From JADHTT01 sp964633845 (GTDB lineage: Bacteria > Campylobacterota > Campylobacteria > Campylobacterales > Arcobacteraceae), in contig CAZWLA010000010.1 of the NCBI GenBank assembly GCA_964633845.1, positions 1 to 38,160 on the forward strand: DNA of 38,160 nt. Reading direction: 5' to 3'. Each line of letters starts with the position of its first letter. Position 1 is the stretch's first letter. A program made the position numbers and the translations under genes. The notes beneath the pieces are model-generated. The model had not been told where the DNA came from. It ran no database searches and saw only the letters and a list, made by a program, of their open reading frames with translations. Positions 30,870 through 38,160 of the stretch are shown one piece after another.

Positions 30870-32576
30870 TTATTTATTTGTATTGTGTAGTCTTTGATAC
30901 TCAGTACAAGTATTTAATAATTCTTCTTGTGTACCTTGACATACTATTGATCCATCTTTAAATACTGCAATTTTAGTAGCATTTTTAATAGTACTTAGCC
31001 TATGGGCAATGACAAATGTGATTTTATCAGTACTTACTTTTTGAAGTACTTCAGTGATAATTGCTTCACTTTCATTATCTAAAGCACTTGTAGCCTCATC
31101 TAGGATAAGAATTTGAGGATCTTTATACAATGCTCTAGCAATAGCAATTCTTTGTCTCTGACCACCACTTAAATTTGTTCCAAATTCATCGAGCATTGTA
31201 TCCATTCCGTCATCTAAAGCATTTACAAAATCATATGCATGAGCTTTCTTTAGAGCATTATTTACTTTTTGTTCACAATACTCCTGTCCATATGCAATAT
31301 TTTGTCCAATTGTATCATTGAATATATATACTCTTTGAGTTACTATTGAGATACTATTTCTTAAATCATCTAATTTAATATCTTTAATATTTTGATTATC
31401 AATAGTTATATTTCCACTCGTTGAATCATAAAATCTTACAAGAGTATTAATAAGTGAAGATTTACCACCACCACTATCACCTACAAGGGCAATTGTCTCA
31501 CCTTTTTTAGCTTCTAAATTAATAGATTTTAAAGCTTCTTTATCTTCAAATTTTAATCCAATATCATTAAAAGAGATAGTATTTATATCTTTAGATATAT
31601 TATGTTCTCCAGATACAATCTCTGCTTTTAAAGCAAATAATTCGTTTATTCTTTCATTTGCTGCTAAAGCATCTTGCATTTGGTTGTAAAGTGATGAAAT
31701 TCTTTTTATGGGTGTATATAGCATAAATAAAGCAGTTAAAAATGAGAAAAAAGCACCAGGAGTTAAGTCCCCATCTATCACATATTGACCACCAACTATG
31801 ATTACAGTTGCAACTGCAACTGCTCCTAGTATCTCCATAATAGGTGATACTAGTTCATTTGTCTTAACTGCTTTAATATTTATGTTAAAAAAGTCTTGAT
31901 TGTGTTTTTTGAATCTTGATGTTTCTAGGTCTACTGCTGATGATGCTTTGATTATCTCAATATTGTTAAATGATTCACTTAAATGTGCAGTAATATCTGA
32001 ATTTTTCTCTTGGGATCTAAAAGATAGTAGCTTCATCTTTTTAGCTAAGACTGTCAGAGGATATACTGCAATAGGCATTACAACTAGACCATAAAATGCT
32101 AATTCAGCACTTTGATATATTACCATAGCTACAAGTGCTACAATTGTAAGTATCTCTTGGATTAGAGAGGCTATTTGATTTGAAACTGCTGCTTGAATTC
32201 TATTGATATCATTGGTTATTCTACTTATTAATTCTCCGCCATGTTTAGCATTGAAAAATGTTAAGTCAAGGTGCAATATATGTTTAAATAGTTTGTCTCT
32301 TATTTTTCTAATAATATCTTGACCAATATATGAGATGTAGTAAGCTTGAATATATCTTCCAAAGCCTTTAGCAGCATATAACGCTATAACCATAATAGGT
32401 AATATCATAAGCATCTCTTGGTCTTTGTTTATAAATATATCATCCAAAAGTGGTTTCATTATGTATGCAGTACCACTTGTACCACCAGCAACTAGAAGTA
32501 TCCCTATAAATGCATATACAAACTTTCTTATGTAATCTTTATAGTAAGGTATATATTGTTTAAAAAATTGTTTCAT
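30870..32576 (-). CDS. msbA: Lipid A / polysaccharide ABC exporter (MsbA-like)
   Basis: A half-size type-IV ABC exporter of 568 residues that works as a homodimer; the MsbA group flips lipid A-core. Six membrane helices lie between about 20 and 310. The C-terminal ATPase has Walker A GDSGGGKSS (366-374), signature LSGGQRQRIAIA (469-480), Walker B ILILDEA (489-495) and the switch His525. The start ATG has a 59-bp upstream gap to the BrnA gene. It fits the local lipid and outer-membrane theme (pgsA, kdsB, Mla). Other exporters share this architecture, so the substrate is inferred. Confidence 0.9.
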   Translation of the reverse strand: MKQFFKQYIPYYKDYIRKFVYAFIGILLVAGGTSGTAYIMKPLLDDIFINKDQEMLMILPIMVIALYAAKGFGRYIQAYYISYIGQDIIRKIRDKLFKHILHLDLTFFNAKHGGELISRITNDINRIQAAVSNQIASLIQEILTIVALVAMVIYQSAELAFYGLVVMPIAVYPLTVLAKKMKLLSFRSQEKNSDITAHLSESFNNIEIIKASSAVDLETSRFKKHNQDFFNINIKAVKTNELVSPIMEILGAVAVATVIIVGGQYVIDGDLTPGAFFSFLTALFMLYTPIKRISSLYNQMQDALAANERINELFALKAEIVSGEHNISKDINTISFNDIGLKFEDKEALKSINLEAKKGETIALVGDSGGGKSSLINTLVRFYDSTSGNITIDNQNIKDIKLDDLRNSISIVTQRVYIFNDTIGQNIAYGQEYCEQKVNNALKKAHAYDFVNALDDGMDTMLDEFGTNLSGGQRQRIAIARALYKDPQILILDEATSALDNESEAIITEVLQKVSTDKITFVIAHRLSTIKNATKIAVFKDGSIVCQGTQEELLNTCTEYQRLHNTNK

Positions 32577-32635
32577 ATTGAGTCAATAATATCTAAATAT
32601 TGATTAACAAGTGATTTTATTAAAGTTTTACAACT

Positions 32636-32881
32636 TTATACAGTTGGTACTTTAGAGTTTAATCCTTGCAATCTTTCAGCTAACCACATTTTTATAACTG
32701 CTTGTCTACTTACGCCAATATGCTTTGCTTCTTTATCTAATGATTGTACCATCCAAGATGGAAAATCTATATTTACTCTTTTTGGTTCCTCATTTATCGT
32801 TCTGATTTTTGATGTATCAAAATATTCTAATATATCCTCTTGATTATCATCAAATTTCTTATCTATTTCTGATGCTTTCAT
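32636..32881 (-). CDS. brnA: BrnA-type antitoxin (ribbon-helix-helix)
   Basis: An 81-residue protein ending in the BrnA type ribbon-helix-helix: KRVNIDFPSWMVQSLDKEAK followed by IGVSRQAVIKMWLAERL. It binds and neutralises BrnT and represses the pair in described systems. Its ATG lies 23 bp inside the 3' end of brnT. The N-terminal 40 residues are polar. It is transcribed on the minus strand ahead of the msbA-like gene. Confidence 0.9.
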   Translation of the reverse strand: MKASEIDKKFDDNQEDILEYFDTSKIRTINEEPKRVNIDFPSWMVQSLDKEAKHIGVSRQAVIKMWLAERLQGLNSKVPTV

Positions 32882-33134
32882 AAAGTTTTATCTCCTTTTC
32901 TCTTGATCTTCTTACAGAAATAATCCTAATGTTTGGTGTTCTGTAAGTTATAATTGCTGTATAATTTTTAGAATGAATTTTTCCTAAGACTAAAAATCTA
33001 TTTTCATCTTCACTTTGAACAGATGGTATCTCAAAAGAGTATGGGTCTTCCCACAACTCTTCTGCTTCATCAAAACTAATATTATGTTTTGATTTATTAG
33101 TTTTACTTTTGTTTTCATCGTATTCAAATATCAT
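32859..33134 (-). CDS. brnT: BrnT-type ribonuclease toxin
   Basis: A 91-residue protein with the standard BrnT pattern: FEYDENKSKTNKSKHNISF, then EELWEDP, and near the end NIRIISVRRSREKEIKLYE. BrnT is a RelE-like RNase that arrests growth under stress. The toxin gene comes first, as usual in BrnT/BrnA. There is no ribosome site; an extended -10 (TGGTATAAT, hexamer at 33146-33141) ends just 7 bp before the ATG, so the message may be leaderless. Confidence 0.92.
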   Translation of the reverse strand: MIFEYDENKSKTNKSKHNISFDEAEELWEDPYSFEIPSVQSEDENRFLVLGKIHSKNYTAIITYRTPNIRIISVRRSREKEIKLYESIRNR

Positions 33135-33140
33135 ACTTAA

Positions 33141-33149
33141 ATTATACCA
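33141..33149 (-). promoter_or_regulatory. Extended -10 promoter of brnTA
   Basis: TGGTATAAT on the minus strand, fitting a TGn extended -10. Its last base is at 33141, so transcription would begin at about 33134, the first base of the brnT ATG. Confidence 0.5.
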
Positions 33150-33164
33150 TAATTATATGAAAAT

Positions 33165-35519
33165 TTATTTATTTCCAAATGGTTTAAATAACATTAACAT
33201 TACGGGTAACAAAAGTAAATCAGCAGCTATGGCCATAAACATTGCAAGAAGTGTTAATAGTCCAAAATATATAGTTGGTATAAAGCTTGAAAGTACAAGT
33301 ACAGAAAAACCAATCATAATAATTAATGATGTATAAAACATTGCTCTTCCTATACTAGTGTGTGCATTATACATTGAACTTATATAATCACCTGATTGTT
33401 TGTATTCTGTTGAATATCTATGGATATAGTGAATTGTATTATCAACAGCAATTCCAATACTAATAGCTGCAATTGTAATTGTCATCATATCTAAAGGTAT
33501 TGCCATCCAACCCATAAATCCAAATATCACACTAACAGGTGCTGTATTTGCTACTATTGCAATAAGTGATAGCTTTAAATCTCTAAAAAGAATTAAGAAC
33601 ATCATAAATAATATCACTACAACAACACCAATTGTTTTAATTTGTGAATCAAATAAAGATTGAAGCATATTATTATATATCACTAATAAATTTGTAATTT
33701 GAAACTCTTCAAATTTTGGATTTAGCATATATGTTAAGTCTTTATTGATTTTCTTAAGAAGATCATCTCTTCGTAAGTCTTTAGCTGAATCTATGATTCT
33801 TGTACTAAATCTAACTTGATTATGTTCAATATTTATATAGGGGTCTAAAAGTATTTTTTTATACTTTAATGGTAGATCACTATATAAAAGTGCTAAAGTT
33901 AACCCATCTAAATCTTGATTTTCATTGAGTATCTTACCAATACTAGCAACCGTATGAAGTGATAATACTTTCCCTGTAGCATCTAAACTATCTAGATACT
34001 TATGTACTTTTTTGATAGTTTCCATTTTATCTGATGTAAACCAGTATTGTTCAATTGATGTTGATTCCTCTTCCATCTCTGCATCAAATTCATCTAAAAA
34101 ATCATCATCACTATTTTGAACTTCAGTTGAGTCAACTTTAGTATCAATTATCACTTCACTTTCTTTGAAAGTAAGTACGATATCTAATGGAGTTGTTCCA
34201 CCTAGTTGTTGATCAAGTACTTTCATACCTTTATATATTTCTGTATCTTGTTTAAAATAATCAATAAAACTATTTTCAACGAATATTTTCATAGCACCTG
34301 TAATCGAGAATATAATGATAAATACCCATGAAATTAAAATAAGTTTTTGGTTTGATTGGACAAAGGAAGCTACAAAAGATGTAAATGGTTTAGTTTGCTT
34401 TTTTTGATCTTTGATTTTACTTTTTGGTAATAATACTAGTATATTTGGCAACATAACAAAAGTCATAATTAATGAAATTGTAATACCAATACTCATCATC
34501 CATCCAAAATCTATAATAGGTACAATTCCACTTAATACTAATGATGAAAATCCTGCTATTGTAGTAATAACTACAAAAAATGATGGTTTGGACATAGATG
34601 TAATTGTATTTAATACTAAATCAATTTGAGTATGGTTTGGATTTTTATGCAATAACTCTTTATATTTGACAGCAAGATGAATAATCAATGACATATTCAT
34701 AATTAATAAAAGTGAAATGAAGTTAGATGATATTACAGATATTTTCCATCCAAGTAAATATATCATACCACTTGTAATAATTACAGAGATTGTACAGATA
34801 AGTAGTGGAATTAATACCCATTTAATTTCTCTAAATAAAATAAATAATACAAAAACTAAAATTCCAAAAACTACAATACCAAATGTTTTTAAATCATGTT
34901 TTACAAATTCTACCATATCATCTGCAATCATAGATACACCACCAAGGTGTAGTTTACCTGATGAAGAAAATTGTTTGATTAGCTCTCGTGTTTTAAGTAT
35001 ATTTTGGTGATTTTGTTCTTTTGATAGATTTGGTTTTAGATTAATTAAAATTGCTGTTGTCTTAAAATCTTCACTTACTAGATTTTTTTGATAAAGTGGT
35101 GAACTCAGAAGTTCTTTTTTTACTAGTGCTTTATCTATATTAGGTGTTTGAAGAGTTGGAATTTTATCTAGTAGTTTTTTTATTGGTTTTACTGGAGATT
35201 GCAGTAGTGGTACATTTAGTACTGAAGTGATTGAATCTACAGCACTAAGTGTATATAGTTTATCTTCTAGTTTTTGAATAGTATTTAATGTAGTGTCATC
35301 TAATAGTTTGCCATTAGGGGTAAATGTAACTACTAAGATGTCTGGTGCTTCATATATTTGACTTAGTTGCCTAGTAAGAGCTAAATCTTTATCTCCCTCT
35401 AAGAGTAAAGTTTCAGCACTTGCATCAATTTCTAATCTTGTAGCAAATGATATAAAAACTAAAACAATTAATGATATAAATAATAAAATTAATTTAGGGA
35501 ATTTTATTAGATTATTCAA
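33165..35519 (-). CDS. RND/MMPL-type transporter of the lipid-transport operon
   Basis: A 784-residue inner-membrane protein with the RND/MMPL plan: membrane helix 1 at about 10-27, a periplasmic domain to about 210, helices at about 212-230, 236-256, 265-285, 315-335 and 340-362, helix 7 at about 390-410, a second periplasmic domain, and five more helices at the end. An acidic insert, DDDFLDEFDAEMEEE, lies at 471-485. TTG is the start codon. It is 3 bp after mlaC. Similar RND proteins pair with MlaA and MlaC in Campylobacterota, where no MlaFEDB is present, so it is a candidate for moving phospholipids between the membranes. Substrate and direction are inference. Confidence 0.88.
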   Translation of the reverse strand: MNNLIKFPKLILLFISLIVLVFISFATRLEIDASAETLLLEGDKDLALTRQLSQIYEAPDILVVTFTPNGKLLDDTTLNTIQKLEDKLYTLSAVDSITSVLNVPLLQSPVKPIKKLLDKIPTLQTPNIDKALVKKELLSSPLYQKNLVSEDFKTTAILINLKPNLSKEQNHQNILKTRELIKQFSSSGKLHLGGVSMIADDMVEFVKHDLKTFGIVVFGILVFVLFILFREIKWVLIPLLICTISVIITSGMIYLLGWKISVISSNFISLLLIMNMSLIIHLAVKYKELLHKNPNHTQIDLVLNTITSMSKPSFFVVITTIAGFSSLVLSGIVPIIDFGWMMSIGITISLIMTFVMLPNILVLLPKSKIKDQKKQTKPFTSFVASFVQSNQKLILISWVFIIIFSITGAMKIFVENSFIDYFKQDTEIYKGMKVLDQQLGGTTPLDIVLTFKESEVIIDTKVDSTEVQNSDDDFLDEFDAEMEEESTSIEQYWFTSDKMETIKKVHKYLDSLDATGKVLSLHTVASIGKILNENQDLDGLTLALLYSDLPLKYKKILLDPYINIEHNQVRFSTRIIDSAKDLRRDDLLKKINKDLTYMLNPKFEEFQITNLLVIYNNMLQSLFDSQIKTIGVVVVILFMMFLILFRDLKLSLIAIVANTAPVSVIFGFMGWMAIPLDMMTITIAAISIGIAVDNTIHYIHRYSTEYKQSGDYISSMYNAHTSIGRAMFYTSLIIMIGFSVLVLSSFIPTIYFGLLTLLAMFMAIAADLLLLPVMLMLFKPFGNK

Positions 35520-35522
35520 ATG

Positions 35523-36110
35523 TTATTGCATCTTCTTAATTAAATTATCAACACTTTCTCTTCTTAAAAATGCTTTGAATTGTGCTCTATCTGTTTTGAT
35601 AATACTAATACCTTTGATATTTACATCATAAATTAGCCATGTTTTTTTATTTGGTTTTTGAGCTTTAGTTTTGTAGTATTTATAATCTATTTTTATAGCT
35701 TCACCATTGCCAACTAGACTAGTAAACATAATTAATCTAGTTGTTTTAGGTTGTTTTATATTATCTATTACTACTTTTTCATCAGCAAATCCATCAATTT
35801 TAGATGAGTAAGATGTTTTCATTCTATTTACATATGCTGTAACAAATTCATTTTGTTGTGTTTTGCTTAAAGTTTTCCAGGTTTTACCTAGACTTAGCTT
35901 TGCCATAAGCTCAAAATCAAATATTGGTTCTATTGTATCTACGATTTTTTTATTTCTTTCATCTTTTGAAAGAGAAGTATTTTTTACTATATTAATAATA
36001 TTTATAAATGTATCATTAAATTCCTGTTCAGTTTTTTCAATACTATTTGCACTTATTGATATTGATAAAAATGAGAATAACAATAATAACTTTAATAATA
36101 AATTTTTCAA
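35523..36110 (-). CDS. mlaC: MlaC/Ttg2D-type periplasmic phospholipid-binding protein
   Basis: A 195-residue exported protein; the signal peptide (about 1-22, MKNLLLKLLLLFSFL) ends near SANS. The body matches MlaC: FDFELMAKLSLGKTWKTLS near 67, then FVTAYVNRMKTSY, and the C-terminal WLIYDVNIKGISIIKTDR. MlaC shuttles phospholipid across the periplasm between MlaA at the outer membrane and an inner-membrane partner, here probably the RND protein. The start is TTG after AAGGAATAG. It begins 1 bp after mlaA. Confidence 0.93.
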   Translation of the reverse strand: MKNLLLKLLLLFSFLSISISANSIEKTEQEFNDTFINIINIVKNTSLSKDERNKKIVDTIEPIFDFELMAKLSLGKTWKTLSKTQQNEFVTAYVNRMKTSYSSKIDGFADEKVVIDNIKQPKTTRLIMFTSLVGNGEAIKIDYKYYKTKAQKPNKKTWLIYDVNIKGISIIKTDRAQFKAFLRRESVDNLIKKMQ

Positions 36111-36111
36111 A

Positions 36112-36888
36112 CTATTCCTTTATTTGTTGATTTCTATATTGTTCATACATATCTCTTAAATATGGATATAGATCGATGGCATCATTTTTAATAAGCTGAT
36201 ATTCTCTTAGTGACTTAGGAGATCCATTAAGTTTTTCAAATAATTTAATTCCAAATGTTTGATAGTTATTATCAATTATATTATGGTGGTCATAGTGTGT
36301 GGCATCAAAACTACTATTAACAGCCATACCAACTATATCTCTAGCATTTGATGGTCCAAAAAATGGCAAGACGATATGACAACCACTTCCTACTCCATAT
36401 ACTCCAAGAGTTTGTCCAAAATCTTCTGGATGTGATTGTAATCCAAAAGCTGTTTGTGCAGGTTTATATATACCTACAATACCGATAGTTGTATTTATAG
36501 CAAATACAAGCACCTCTTCACCAGCATCTATAACTTGAATTTGTAGTAAGTTGTTAACAAACCTAATTGGAAAAGCTATATTGTAAAAAAAGTTATCAAT
36601 ACCTTCTCTTACAGGTTCATTTGTAATTTGTTTGTATCCATCAGATATTGGTTGCATGATATTAGTATATATATAATCATTATGTTTTGTCATTGTTCTA
36701 TTATAATTTTCTAGAAACGGACATTGTTCAACAACTTCATCTTCCATGAAATCATCATCAAAACTTTCTTCAACCTCGGTACTAAGTACTTGACTATAAT
36801 CTGATTGAGGAACGAAATCTATAATATCTGCACTATGTAAATTTAATACTATAGTAATTGAAAAGAATATGCTAAATAATAATTTCAA
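36112..36888 (-). CDS. mlaA: MlaA/VacJ family outer-membrane lipid-transport protein without lipobox
   Basis: A 258-residue MlaA-type protein: FNRTM-like YNRTMTKHNDYIY near 65, INTTIGIVGIYKPAQTAFG near 132, DFGQTLGVYGVGSGCHIVLP near 156 and FFGPSNARDIVG. MlaA of E. coli is a lipoprotein; this one has a signal peptide (residues 1-20, ending LHSA) with no cysteine at the cleavage site, so no lipid anchor is evident. Between signal and domain lies an acidic stretch with DDDFMEDE near 44-51. TTG start. It is 1 bp after the Dabb gene and 1 bp before mlaC. It likely takes misplaced phospholipids from the outer leaflet. Confidence 0.9.
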   Translation of the reverse strand: MKLLFSIFFSITIVLNLHSADIIDFVPQSDYSQVLSTEVEESFDDDFMEDEVVEQCPFLENYNRTMTKHNDYIYTNIMQPISDGYKQITNEPVREGIDNFFYNIAFPIRFVNNLLQIQVIDAGEEVLVFAINTTIGIVGIYKPAQTAFGLQSHPEDFGQTLGVYGVGSGCHIVLPFFGPSNARDIVGMAVNSSFDATHYDHHNIIDNNYQTFGIKLFEKLNGSPKSLREYQLIKNDAIDLYPYLRDMYEQYRNQQIKE

Positions 36889-36889
36889 T

Positions 36890-37180
36890 TTAAACTATCT
36901 CGTAATCAACAACTTTTGATTCAACTGCATGTTGTTTAATAAATTGCACTACAGGAATATGCTTGTCATGTATAGCGTATGATTCTAAATCTTCTTTTGA
37001 ATTTAAAGTTACAATGAGTGATATATCACAAGCTCTATCTTCTTGTGCAAAGTTTAGACCAACTTCAATATCTACTATAAGATCTATATCATTTTTTAAG
37101 TTATTTAATTTGTTAACTATTTCGTCTTTGTGGTTCTGTCCATCACTTGACAGTTTAAAAAATACAACATGTTTAATCAT
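36890..37180 (-). CDS. Dabb-family (stress-responsive A/B barrel) protein
   Basis: A 96-residue alpha-beta barrel protein of the Dabb family: IKHVVFFKLS at the N terminus, SLIVTLNSKEDLESYAIHDK in the middle and VDYEIV at the end. The molecular function of bacterial Dabb proteins is mostly unknown; related proteins dimerise and bind aromatic or hydrophobic compounds. It is the first gene of the Mla-RND operon, immediately upstream of mlaA. Start is ATG, with AGAGA just before it. Confidence 0.88.
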   Translation of the reverse strand: MIKHVVFFKLSSDGQNHKDEIVNKLNNLKNDIDLIVDIEVGLNFAQEDRACDISLIVTLNSKEDLESYAIHDKHIPVVQFIKQHAVESKVVDYEIV

Positions 37181-37235
37181 TTATCTCTCCATTTAAATTA
37201 TTATGCATTTTACCTAATGCTTTGTAAAAAAGTGA

Positions 37236-37246
37236 TAAACTATAAT
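37236..37246 (+). promoter_or_regulatory. Candidate -10 element of the flavoprotein gene
   Basis: TGATAAACT (TGn extended, hexamer 37236-37241) next to a TATAAT (37241-37246). If the first is used, transcription would start at the ATG at 37248 and the message would be leaderless; the second is too close to the ATG. Confidence 0.35.
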
Positions 37247-37247
37247 T

Positions 37248-38160
37248 ATGAAGAAAGATCAATACGATATAGTAATAGTTGGAGCTGGGGCAAGCGGATT
37301 GATGGCGGCTTCTTTTTTAAATGATAAAAATCTTAAAGTTTGTGTTATTGATTCAAATAGTACAATAGCAGCTAAGATAAAAGTAAGTGGTGGAGCTAAG
37401 TGTAATATCACAAATAAATACCTAAAAGCATCAAATTTTCTAGGTGATCAGGAATTTATAAAGTCTATATTTGATAAGTTTGATAACGAGGATTTATTAA
37501 AATTCCTTCATCAAAATAATCTCTATCCAAATCTAAATGAAAAAATTGTCAAAGGTACATATTTTTGTAATAGTAGTAGTGAAGTGATATCATTATTTAA
37601 AAAATTAACAAAAAATATACATTTTAGATTAAATACTAAAGTTCAAGATGTTGAATATATAAATAATTGTTTTACTATTCAAACAGATAAAAATATTATT
37701 CAATCAAAAAAACTAATTGTTGCATCTGGTGGAAAAAGTTTCCCTCTTTTAGGAGCTAGTGAAATTGGATTTCAAATAGCACAAAAGTTTGGACATACTA
37801 TAAATAGATTAGATCCTGCTCTTGTAGGCTTTACGGTTCAAAAAGATCAATTTTGGTTCAAAGAACTTAGTGGACTATCGTTAAATGTTAAAATAAAAGT
37901 TGATGGTAAAACTGTTGTTGGAGATATGTTATTTACACATAAAGGTTGCAGTGGGCCAGCTATTTTAACTACTTCACTTTATTGGAAAAAAGGAAAGTTT
38001 TCAATTGACTTTTTACCAAACAAAGATAGCTATTTACCTAAAAGATTTAAAAAAGCTATTAAAGAACTTGATATTGATCTACATAACTATGAGATTTCAC
38101 CAGCTGGAAACTATGGATATACAAAAGCAGAAGTTACAAAAGGTGGTATTTGTACAAGTG
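37248..38160 (+). CDS. NAD(P)/FAD-dependent oxidoreductase of the HI0933/YhiN family, 3' end outside
   Basis: The reading frame begins ATG at 37248 and runs to the window edge (304 residues seen; the family is about 390-410). It has the FAD-binding VIVGAGASGLMAA at about 8-20, SGGAKCNITNK near 48-58, ASGGKSFPLLGASEIGFQIA near 161-180 and LFTHKGCSGPAIL near 226. These are the hallmarks of the HI0933/YhiN group, a flavoprotein family that includes BaiN; the reaction in most members is unknown. It is divergent from the Dabb/Mla operon (67 bp between starts). No ribosome site is visible. Confidence 0.9.
   Translation, partial: MKKDQYDIVIVGAGASGLMAASFLNDKNLKVCVIDSNSTIAAKIKVSGGAKCNITNKYLKASNFLGDQEFIKSIFDKFDNEDLLKFLHQNNLYPNLNEKIVKGTYFCNSSSEVISLFKKLTKNIHFRLNTKVQDVEYINNCFTIQTDKNIIQSKKLIVASGGKSFPLLGASEIGFQIAQKFGHTINRLDPALVGFTVQKDQFWFKELSGLSLNVKIKVDGKTVVGDMLFTHKGCSGPAILTTSLYWKKGKFSIDFLPNKDSYLPKRFKKAIKELDIDLHNYEISPAGNYGYTKAEVTKGGICTS

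Noticed and set aside
33165..35010. Several plus-strand frames opposite the RND gene
   Set aside because: Low-complexity hydrophobic mirrors of membrane helices.
1..38160. CRISPR arrays, tRNA or rRNA genes
   Set aside because: No spaced identical repeats of CRISPR size and no cloverleaf or rRNA sequence was recognised by eye. A tRNA or covariance-model search would settle it.

Overview
The window looks like a chromosomal segment of a low-GC (by eye about 30% GC) member of the Campylobacterota (epsilonproteobacteria), in the Sulfurimonas/Arcobacter-like range; I cannot fix the genus. The clues are the gene order and content: an aminodeoxyfutalosine deaminase-like hydrolase together with a UbiE/MenG methyltransferase, a pyrD / M16 peptidase / dapA / FabL-like reductase / pgsA / rseP run, and an MlaA-MlaC-RND operon without MlaFEDB. 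Many start codons are TTG.

Left part (1-7.5 kb, all minus strand): one long overlapping operon for nucleotide sugars and exopolysaccharide. In transcription order it holds an EPS-type MarR regulator, galE, ugd, an ORF6N-domain protein, an internally deleted sugar epimerase, manC, manB, a four-helix-bundle protein and gmd (cut by the window edge). It makes UDP-galactose, UDP-glucuronate, GDP-mannose and GDP-4-keto-6-deoxymannose. It also carries signs of instability: a run of eight G at the regulator/galE junction, three heptanucleotide-repeat patches in and around manB and gmd, the deleted epimerase and a GC-rich palindrome inside the ORF6N gene.

7.6-12.4 kb: a HEPN/MNT toxin-antitoxin pair, uvrA, the HU gene with a strong terminator, and a CatB-type acetyltransferase that lacks a start codon. 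12.4-23.8 kb: housekeeping genes on both strands (kdsB, polA, a HAD phosphatase, an M24 peptidase, aroQ, the futalosine-type deaminase, sppA, xseA, ubiE/menG, a YmdB-type phosphoesterase, a YggS-type PLP protein). Three convergent pairs here meet with no room for a terminator.

23.8-24.5 kb is a scar: an IS3-type transposase orfA remnant, with possible degenerate ends, abuts a regulator gene cut to its N-terminal HTH. 24.5-32.6 kb (minus strand) carries rseP, pgsA, a FabL-like enoyl-ACP reductase, dapA, a CBS protein, an M16 peptidase, pyrD and an MsbA-like exporter. 32.6-33.1 kb is a BrnT/BrnA toxin-antitoxin pair. 33.2-37.2 kb is the lipid-transport operon (Dabb protein, MlaA, MlaC, RND transporter). 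The window ends inside a HI0933/YhiN-type flavoprotein. I saw no tRNA, rRNA or CRISPR array.

I see no clearly new multi-gene system. The best leads are the unstable EPS operon (G8 tract, heptads, deleted epimerase, ORF6N/PLD gene) and the RND-type Mla operon, whose MlaA lacks a lipobox and shares an acidic motif with the transporter.
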